Part shown: in pieces, positions 56,561 to 64,000 of the stretch | How positions within the stretch are numbered: position 1 is the stretch's first letter | How the letters are laid out: each line of letters begins with the position of its first letter | Source: Monoplex corrugatus | Lineage: Eukaryota; Mollusca; Gastropoda; Littorinimorpha; Ranellidae | Direction of reading: 5' to 3' | NCBI GenBank assembly: GCA_030674185.1 | Contig: CM060312.1 | Span: forward strand, 68,266,737-68,330,736 | Length of the DNA stretch: 64,000 nt | Made by a program: the position numbers and the translations under genes | The notes under the pieces: model-generated | Told to the model about the DNA's origin: nothing | The model's database searches: none | Seen by the model: the letters and a program-made list of their open reading frames with translations, nothing else

Positions 56561-58265
56561 CGATACTTTATACACTGGAGGTTTAAAAGTTAATATCAAG
56601 ATTTAAGTGCATGTCAAGAGATTTTTTAACGTTTTTTGTTATATCTTTATGCTGTACAACAACCAAACAACAACGAACAGTGTGATGACAAAAATGATAT
56701 CCATTTATATATATATATATAGGAAAGGTATTGTTGAAATACGAACAAACATAAAATACCGAACACATACTACAATATTCCAATCTGTGAAGGTCTCATT
56801 GTGTCCTAGATTTAAGAACGTGTCACAAAGAAAATCCGTTTTCTAGAGGGAAAGCATTGGCATATACTTGTTCCATTGAGCATTAAAATGTACAAGATAA
56901 TGTTTGTTGTTGTTGTTGTTGTTTTCAGTTTTTTCTGTTCAATACTGAATCTAGAAACTTAGTATTCTCTGGAAGGTATGTACATTCGGTATACATTTGT
57001 CAATTTTGCATTTTTAGATAAATAGTTTTGCGAACATTGTCATAAGATCAAGTGTTCTGTTTTTACATTTTGATCGACACCGAACAACAGGAGGTTTCGT
57101 GTGATTTTGATGTTACAGATATTTTGGCATTTCATCAGCAAACAATTTCAGCGCTTTGGTCATCTTGACCAGAATGCGACCCAACCAGCAGGCTCAACAA
57201 GAATAATACAACAAAAACATATCTGGATGTAAAGCGAGGCGCACATCAAGGAAGACATACTAGATTGACAGTGTGAAGGGACCTTGACATGATATGGCAT
57301 TTTACTTCATCAGGCTTTCCAGCTCGCTGCTGACCATAAATTAGCTCTTTATTCCCCATGACGCCATGGTAGTACCAGTACAGGCGGACGGATGAAAGAA
57401 CAAGAGTTAACCCATCTATTATTCATTTGCCGACTACAAAGGTAACATAAGGAAGTGAACCGACCCGTTAGTTTGTCTAAAGCACGGAAAAAGTTAACCT
57501 TCCTGTTAGATGTAAACAGAATGCCTGACATTGTACTATGCCTGTGTGATATTGGTAGATTATTTGCGCCTTTAAACCTGATGTAATATGCTTTAGAAAT
57601 AAAATAATGGTTATTGTGCATTACCCAGATATTTTTCTCAGCATAATTCGATGAGCTGTACTGGTAGAAATAGAACTGTCACTAATCCACACCACCCAAG
57701 TCATGTTTTACTTGTAATTGTATCATGGTTTAAGTACTGTAGCTGTAAGAGAGTAATTAGACGTGTTATTTCCTTCGGCATCAGGGCTTGTAAGTTGTTT
57801 AAGCAATATTTGATAGGCCGTAGAAATTATGTTATCATTGCACAGAACCTACGTCTAATTACCACCATTCCACAGTGCGCTGTGGAGATAGCATTATTAT
57901 AACTACGCGCCTCTCGAGAAAGAGACAGTGTTATGTAGTTACACACGGGTCACACATCCTACACTCACTTGTACCTTTTAAAAAATGAAGTAGCACCGTG
58001 GTGTTTACCATGTGACGAGCCATTGAGCATCAGACACCTTCTTGATTGTTGGGACTTGTACGATGTGAGACATAAGCACTACACGGCAGACTCCTTAAAG
58101 AACCTCTTCCGAGGCGTCCCTCCTGATGCTATTTTTTAGTTTTTACAACACATCAGTAGATTTCACCTGATATGGTTTTACGTCTGAATATGTTTTTAGA
58201 CTTTTAAGGTTAACAGTGAGCCTGGTTTTTAACTGTTGTCTTTTTGTTTTAACCTGGGTGTCGTT
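56561..58265. other. No supported gene
   Basis: Largest stretch free of obvious repeats apart from (TA)n at 56708-56720 and (GTT)n at 56901-56924. Frames of 60-90 codons have no recognisable domain. Confidence 0.55.
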
Positions 58266-58267
58266 TT

Positions 58268-58318
58268 TGATGTAGTGTTAGCCCTGGTATGGCTGTTGTA
58301 GTCGGCTGGGCCGTAAGG
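58268..58318 (+). repeat. Family A, terminal fragment (copy 9)
   Basis: GATGTAGTGTTAGCCCTGGT ATGGCT then GTAGTCGGCTGGGCCGTAAG matches the family A 3' end. The part upstream is too diverged to place. Confidence 0.5.
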
Positions 58319-58737
58319 AATATGAACTCGAATACGCTTCTCGGAAGCTATTGTATTCCAGACTTGTCTAATGCGCCATACAAAGAAAGTGATCACGATT
58401 TCCCACTGTCATTGGACTACTACCACGTAGATTATTTGACAAATGTTAACATAGTCACATCTGTCATACATCTGTCATTCACACGATCAGAATGCAGTAT
58501 GTCATTCACACTACCCATACGCTAAGTAGGACATCAAGACTCTGGCCAGCTCATGGGTTTATGTACAGGCTTAAGGCTTGGGCCATAGTTATTTTGGATC
58601 CTCTCCATCACATGGCACTTTTGACGTTAATGCATATGGAATTCATTTCAAGTGCGGAGACGTCATCTTGAGAAACTGCAGCTGAAGCAGAATGTAGCAC
58701 AACAGACAGAATACAACATGATTAGAACACGATACAG

Positions 58738-58922
58738 TCTATTAACCCTTTTACTCCCGTAGCCTGTCGATAAACTGCAAAACCTTAACCCTTTCACTCC
58801 ACCACCCTTCTTACTGGAAGCTGGTGGACACGGTGAGGGAGTGAAAGGGTTGGAGTTTTGCTTCGCTCTCATGCCTGACAATGCAGGATGTGCGGATAAG
58901 CTGCCGTAGTCAAAGGATTAAA
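58738..58922. mobile_element. MITE-like foldback element
   Basis: TTAACCCTTTTACTCCCGTAGC at the left end pairs imperfectly with GCCGTAGTCAAAGGATTAA at the right. An inner, longer foldback lies within it: AACCCTTTCACTCC (58788) with GGAGTGAAAGGGTT (58838), and TCCACCA with TGGTGGA. The inner part shares GGAAGCTGGTGGA-(C/T)A(C/G)-GTGAGGGAGT with the 54-bp array at 47.3 kb. About 185 bp, no coding capacity. Confidence 0.6.
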
Positions 58923-59284
58923 ACAGTAACTAAAACGATACAATGAAACTTCAGATATTTTGTGACAACACGGAAATATGATTAAATTAGTAACGATACA
59001 GTTCAGTAAAGCAGCAAATGTATACATGCGTACAATTTCAAATATTTTCTAACAGTGGTGGTTGTATGCGGAATGGTGGAAGGGGAGGGGATGAAAACGC
59101 TCGTGGGTGTGGGTGTGGGTGAGCGGGCGCGATGTGCGTGCTATGGTTATCGTGCTCATGTTCATGCTCATGTTGGTGCAGCTTTATATCGTTTAGAGCA
59201 CCTGTTTAAGCTAGCAGTAATATAAAGCATCATTCCGGATAAAATATGACTGACGCTGTAAAGCTTTGAGCCCTTTCTGTCTCC

Positions 59285-59830
59285 CGTTGGGTTGCCGAGA
59301 GCTCTTTCAGGATAAATAGTATCCCCACCTGGAAAATCTGTGCTAGAAATTTCCTCTTTTCTGTCACTCTCTTTGTTTCTGCCTTGTTGCCTTGCTTTCT
59401 GTCATTTCTACTTATTTTCTGTCTTAATGGTCCATTCACCTGTATTTTTTCGATAAAGTCTTACGTACTTTTTCTTCGGATTGATAATTGGGTACATGTA
59501 TTAAGTGCATTTTTGGCTCGAAGGAGGTGATATGTGCGGAAGCAATTTTAGGTAATTTATGCCTGTTTTTATGTATGTTTTGGTGTCCTTATGTATGCCT
59601 ATATTTGTATTCAGGTGAATTTTTTAAATCTCCCCTGTGCGATAAATCGGGCGGAATGGTCCTACGCAGGGGGCGTTGTCCTTAGGATTATGTGCGCAAA
59701 TGCATTGAGATGTGTACTTAATTTTCTTTTTTTTTTTTTTTTTCCTGTTGAAGTTTTGTGTGTTTTGAAGTGGTTATAGCCCTGATATGGCTCTGCGCAG
59801 TCGGCTGGGCTTTAAACAACAATAAAAGAA
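59285..59830 (+). repeat. Family A dispersed repeat, copy 10 (nearly full length)
   Basis: From GAGCTCTTTCAGGATAAATA GTATCCCCACC to GTCGGCTGGGCTTTAAACAA plus an AATAAAAGAAAG tail, about 545 bp. The central core (GCGATAAATCGGGCGGAATG) is diverged. A useful reference copy, as no array or deletion disrupts it. Confidence 0.85.
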
Positions 59831-60443
59831 AGAAAAAAGAGCCTGTTCTGCTCCTCTCCGTGCCCCGAAATTTAAAATTGACTTTTTATGTATTGAAATC
59901 TTAAACCGTTATTTTTGTTCGAACTTGCTGTCCCAGAGAAACTGGGTCGAGGTGAAGAATATGTGACACAGGGGTTATAGATGCAGTTAACGTGAAATGG
60001 GTAACTGCACGGACATAGCAGCAAGTTTGTCTGGTAATGCAGCGGTAAGAATGTTTATGAGACTGTTTATGGCATATACATGTTAATCGATTGTTTATGT
60101 CTGGCTTGCTGTGTTTCCTTATAATCATATAAACAAAATAAAACGCATTTTATATGTACGAAAGAAATGGGTGACCTCTTTGTGTTCATATCCTAAGCGT
60201 TGTTATTATGAAGCTTTGGGCTGCATTGCGTGATGTTACATATAAATTTTGATTTCTTACATCAGACAGCGGGTAAAGCTTGTATAAGTCATAGGCTTGG
60301 AATATAATACTAATCAGTAAAGTGTCGAACAGAAATCACAAATGTGTGAATGGCATTCCTTCTCTTTTATCAAGTTGACATGCATCTTCTGTTATCTCTG
60401 TCTCCGTCTCTGTCTCGCTGTCTGTCTTGTCTGTCGGTCTGTC
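59831..60443. other. No gene seen
   Basis: No recognised feature. Confidence 0.6.
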
Positions 60444-60452
60444 TGTGTGTGT

Positions 60453-60510
<58 letters not shown>

Positions 60511-60545
60511 CTCTCGCTCTCTGTCTCTCTCCCTTCCCTCCCTCC
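60444..60545. repeat. (CT)n microsatellite
   Basis: TG then CT repeats, ending in CCCTTCCCTCCCTCCCTCC. Confidence 0.97.
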
Positions 60546-61007
60546 CTCCTCGTCCCTATTCTATTTCTCTATTGCATAATAAATTATGCACGATGAAGAA
60601 TGGTGTGGTCAGAATTTAAATAAAGTAATTATGAGATTGATCCACGAAGAGAGAAGCACGAGCTTGGGTGTCAGAGACTCTGTTAGAGGCAAATGTCATT
60701 TAACAAAAAACCTTATGAATGTTACAGAATACTGATTGCATAATGGCGGAAAGGCGAGGGGCAAAACAGTCAGAACAAAGCCAATCCCACCAAAGTGAGA
60801 TGGGAAAACTTAGGGGGGAAAGCCTTGAGGCAAAGATGAGCTGGATGGCGTGACGAAAAAGCAAATCAGCTTGGAGATGATCAAGATTATAGCTGAGAGC
60901 TTGCAGAGCGACGTGCGTTGAATAGCAGGAAGAGTCAAAGTCTTGAGAGTGGAGAAATGGGGTCCAGAGAACAGGATCTTGAGATTAGCATTGTTGCTAG
61001 AAAAGTA
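60546..61007. other. No gene seen
   Basis: No recognised feature; A/G-rich at 60740-60860. Confidence 0.6.
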
Positions 61008-62115
61008 AATTATTTATGGATAGGGGCATTCGTAAACACAATAATTTCTTTTTGGAAAAGTAATTTCTTTATGGACAGGGACGTTCGAAACACAATCATT
61101 TCTTTATGGACAGGGGCATTCATGAACAAAACGTTTCTTTTTGGACAGGTGCATTCGTAAACATAATCATTTCTTTATGGATAGGTGTGTTCGTAAACAA
61201 AATAATTTCTTTTTGGACATGTGCAATCTTAAACATAATAATTTATTTTTGCACAGGGGTAATTGTAAACATAATTTTATTATGGATAAGAGCATTAGTA
61301 AACACAATCATTTCTTTATGGGCAGGTGCATTCGTAAACAAATTGATTTCTTTTTAGACAGGTGCATTCGTTAACACAATAATTTCTTTATGGACAGGGG
61401 CCTTTGTAAACACAATTATTTCTTTAAGGATAGGTGCATTCGTAAACACAACCATTTCTTTATGGACAGGTGCATTCGTAAATACAATCATTTCTTTATG
61501 GACAGGGGCATTCGTAAACACAATCTTTTTTTTTCTTTTTTTAAAGTTTCTTTATGAACAGGAGCGTCCGTAAACAAATTAATTTCTTTTTAGACAGGTG
61601 CATTCGTAAATACAATTATTTCTTTATGGACAGGAGCATTCGTTAACCACAATAATTTCTTTATGGACACGAACATTCGTAAACAGAATAATTTTTCATG
61701 TACAAGAGCATTCGTAAACATAACATTTTGTTTGTCGTAAACAATTTGTTTGGGAACAGGGGCATTCGTAAACAGAATCATTTCTTTATGGACAGGGGTA
61801 TTCGTTAGTACAATGATTTTTGTTATGAACAGGAGCATTCGTAAACAGAATTTCTTTATGGACAGGGGTATTCGTTAGTACAATGATTTTTGTTATGAAC
61901 AGGAGCATTCATAAACGTAGTAATTTCTTTTGAGACAGGGGCACTCATAAACTCAGTAATTTCTTTATGGACAGGAGCATTCGTAAACATACTCGTAATT
62001 TTTAATGGACAAAAGCATTCGTAAACGCATTAATTTCTTTAAGAACAGGAGCATTCGTAAACTCAATTTCTTTATAGACACGGGCATTCCAAACAGTAAT
62101 TTCCTTAAGGGCAGG
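61008..62115. repeat. 36-bp minisatellite, about 30 diverged copies
   Basis: Unit TTTCTTTATGGACAGGGGCA plus TTCGTAAACACAATCA. Units vary between 30 and 45 bp, and substitutions are frequent, so this array is older than those at 19.3 and 50.6 kb. One 70-bp segment (GGACAGGGGTATTCGTTAGT...GGAGCATTC) is repeated exactly at 61792 and 61860. Frames on both strands (MDRGIRKHNHFF) are repeat translation. Confidence 0.93.
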
Positions 62116-63570
62116 GACAGCCATGAACACGCACAATTTATATCTCTTTCTAAGAATAAAGTGATGAAAAGCAGTTGTGTGGATATAGATAGTCGAAGAA
62201 TGGACAAGAACATCATGTCGTTCAGCATTTGTAACTGTCAAAGCAATGGATTTGTGGAGAGGGGGTTATAAACAAGGACGGCAAAATCTGTGTAGGTGAC
62301 AGATCAGCGAGAACAAGAATATACAAGGAAACAATTGCCGAAGCAGAAGTCAGTGTGGAAGACAGTTTTTCGTAACATGCCAGCTTCAACTCCGAATGAG
62401 CTGATTTTTGTTAGGAACAGGGCGAGATGCGTTCCAGACACAACAATATAATTAACACTATGTTGTGGGAAAATATCGTGGGGTAATCATGCTGTGAGAA
62501 TATTGTAGTGAAATGATTGCAGGTTTAAGTGAGCAGGTATATTGATACTGCGGGTATTTCTGGATCTCTGTCACATGGCATGTATGATGTATTTGATATA
62601 ATCACTGGCGCAGTGGGACGCTATCTTAGCAAAGTTAAGTTTGTAAGGAATAATGATAACAAATGTGTTTTAGAGTGAAATTATATTGATTTGTTGTTTG
62701 TGAAATTTCTGACACCATTGTCTGCGCTGATCTTTTCCACGTCTTTGATACTTGTTTTCACGATGGAAAGAATAATATTCAAACAAGAATAATAGAGATT
62801 TGTAGGATGTTGCATTCCTGTAAGATGGAGCTAATATTGACACAGTACTAATACTTATGATAATTATATTAAAGACTTAAGGTGTTGCTTCCCTTTAAAC
62901 AGGGCTTAGGGTTCTTAAAGATACCATGAACCAGAAAATATAAACTGTCAAATTAAAAAAAAGCGTAAAACCATGTGGTTATGTATATAAGGCATAAAAA
63001 ATAAGTTGCACGGGGGGGTGGGGGGGGGGGTTGAAGAAAAGCGAGAGAGCATATAATCAAGACTCTGAGGAAAACGTTCATTAGAGACAAATTTTCAAGG
63101 GTTTTTGCGAAATACCTTGGGAAAGACTGTTGAAGACATTTTGAGTAGAAAATTGAGAAAGAGCTGCCTCTTAGCCTGAATGGGAGAGTGAGAGAGATCT
63201 GTCTACAGATGTTATTCTACTTGACTCTTAGTTGTTAGTATTCGGAGTGTGTACTTACTAAATTCTCAATAGTTAGTGGGGGGTTTTTTCAGGGTCAAAA
63301 AGATGTACATACCACAGGCAGGAATGTATCTGCTGTATTCTTCTAGGGATCGGCAGCCGTATAATAGGTGTGGATGACATGGTAGTGATGTGTTGTTATT
63401 TTGACATCTAACAATGAGCAAGCTCGGTGAGGGTCTGCTGGGCTGCTCCCCAATCCCCAGCGGTCTTTCTTATTTTCCTTATTTTGCTTTTGTTAGTATG
63501 TCTATCTGTCTGTCTTCTATCTATCTATCTATCTGTCTGTCTGTCTATCTGTCTACCTCATGGGGATGCT
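62116..63570. other. No gene seen
   Basis: No recognised coding frame. Poly-G-rich run at 63011-63030; TCTA/TCTG microsatellite at 63499-63556. Confidence 0.6.
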
Positions 63571-63574
63571 GGTG

Positions 63575-63690
63575 GCCGTTTCAGTAAAAATAGTATCCCC
63601 ATATTCTGGAAATTCTGTGCTAGAAATTTCCTTTTCTGTCACTCTATTGTTTCTTTTTTCCATCTTTGCTTTCTGTCATGTTCTGTGCGT
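63575..63690 (+). repeat. Family A, 5' fragment (copy 11)
   Basis: AAATAGTATCCCCATATTCTGG, TGTGCTAGAAATTTCC, TTTCTGTCACTCT, CTTTGCTTTCTGTCATGTTC. It stops abruptly where the LINE frame begins. Confidence 0.75.
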
Positions 63691-64000
63691 CATCTTCTAT
63701 CTGAAGAAAGCACTATAACTCTCATTTCTGCACTCATTCTTTCCAGACTCGACTACTGTAACTCGCTTCTTGCTGGCTGCCCCCAAACACTCTTATCCAA
63801 ATTGCAAAAAGTTCAAAATAACGCTGCTCGCCTTGTACGGAAATGCCCAAGGTCAACTCATGTTTCCCCTCTGCTTCGAACTCTACACTGGCTTCCTGTT
63901 CGAAAGCGTATTGACTATAAACTTTCCCTCCTATGCCATAAGTCTCTGGCTGGTCTAGCTCCCCCCTATCTTTCTGATCTCCTGACTGTTTACATTCCCT
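63691..64000 (+). pseudogene. CR1/L2-type LINE, post-RT fragment, cut by window end
   Basis: Open frame (no stop) from about 63691 to the window end: SEESTITLISALILSRLDYC, NSLLAGCPQTLLSKLQKVQN, NAARLVRKCPRSTHVSPLLR, TLHWLPVRKRIDYKLSLLCH, KSLAGLAPPYLSDLLTVYIP. This is the highly conserved segment after the RT domain of CR1/L2-type LINEs. It has no ATG and begins in mid-protein at a junction with family A, so it is a truncated copy. The uninterrupted frame over 100 codons suggests it is fairly young. Confidence 0.88.

Overview
The window looks like repeat-rich, non-coding nuclear DNA of a marine invertebrate, most likely a gastropod mollusc. The reasons are very long AC, AG, TATG and ATC microsatellites, tRNA-headed SINEs whose bodies resemble SINEs I know from mollusc genomes, a GIY-YIG Penelope-like element, and an R2/NeSL/Hero-type LINE with a restriction-like endonuclease. 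I see no convincing host protein gene. All recognisable coding sequence belongs to retroelements or a Tc1/mariner relic, mostly broken. Most long open frames are artefacts of tandem repeats whose period is a multiple of three.

Large-scale layout. Much of the window (about 2.7-54.6 kb) appears to be two diverged, collinear, same-strand copies of a unit of roughly 25-26 kb. Nine sequence blocks (D, N, B, C, I, H, G, F, E) occur once in about 2.7-28.1 kb and again, in the same order, in about 29.2-54.6 kb. Between the blocks, each copy has gained its own transposons, microsatellites and minisatellites. I infer an old tandem segmental duplication from reading by eye; a dot plot would decide it.

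Region by region. 1-2.4 kb: Penelope-like element (RT plus GIY-YIG) cut by the window start, with one nonsense codon and a hammerhead-core-like hairpin after the ORF. 2.4-28 kb: duplication copy 1, holding several copies of a dispersed retroposon-like repeat ('family A'), two tRNA-derived SINEs, LINE 3' ends, a CR1/L2-type RT fragment, a Tc1/mariner tail, an 8 x 54-bp array and many microsatellites. 29-54.6 kb: duplication copy 2. It carries the best preserved element of the window, an R2-like LINE (33375-37120) preceded head-to-tail by a nearly identical 5'-truncated copy (32484-33374), both inside an older LINE relic. It also carries a 1.7-kb G-rich 30-bp array (44.7-46.4 kb), a 54-bp array grown from a foldback (47.3-47.8 kb), and three back-to-back arrays of 36, 45 and 78 bp (50.6-53.4 kb). 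54.6-64 kb: a YADD-type LINE relic, a MITE-like foldback, more family A, a 36-bp array of about 30 copies, and a CR1/L2-type LINE fragment running off the end.

How the parts relate. The elements act alone rather than as a pathway, but the nesting is informative: R2-like LINE inside YADD LINE, family A inside a SINE with a long flanking duplication, and minisatellites born inside transposons (25-bp array in family A, 54-bp array in a foldback). Coordinates of repeat edges are approximate (about 10-50 bp) because they were set by eye.
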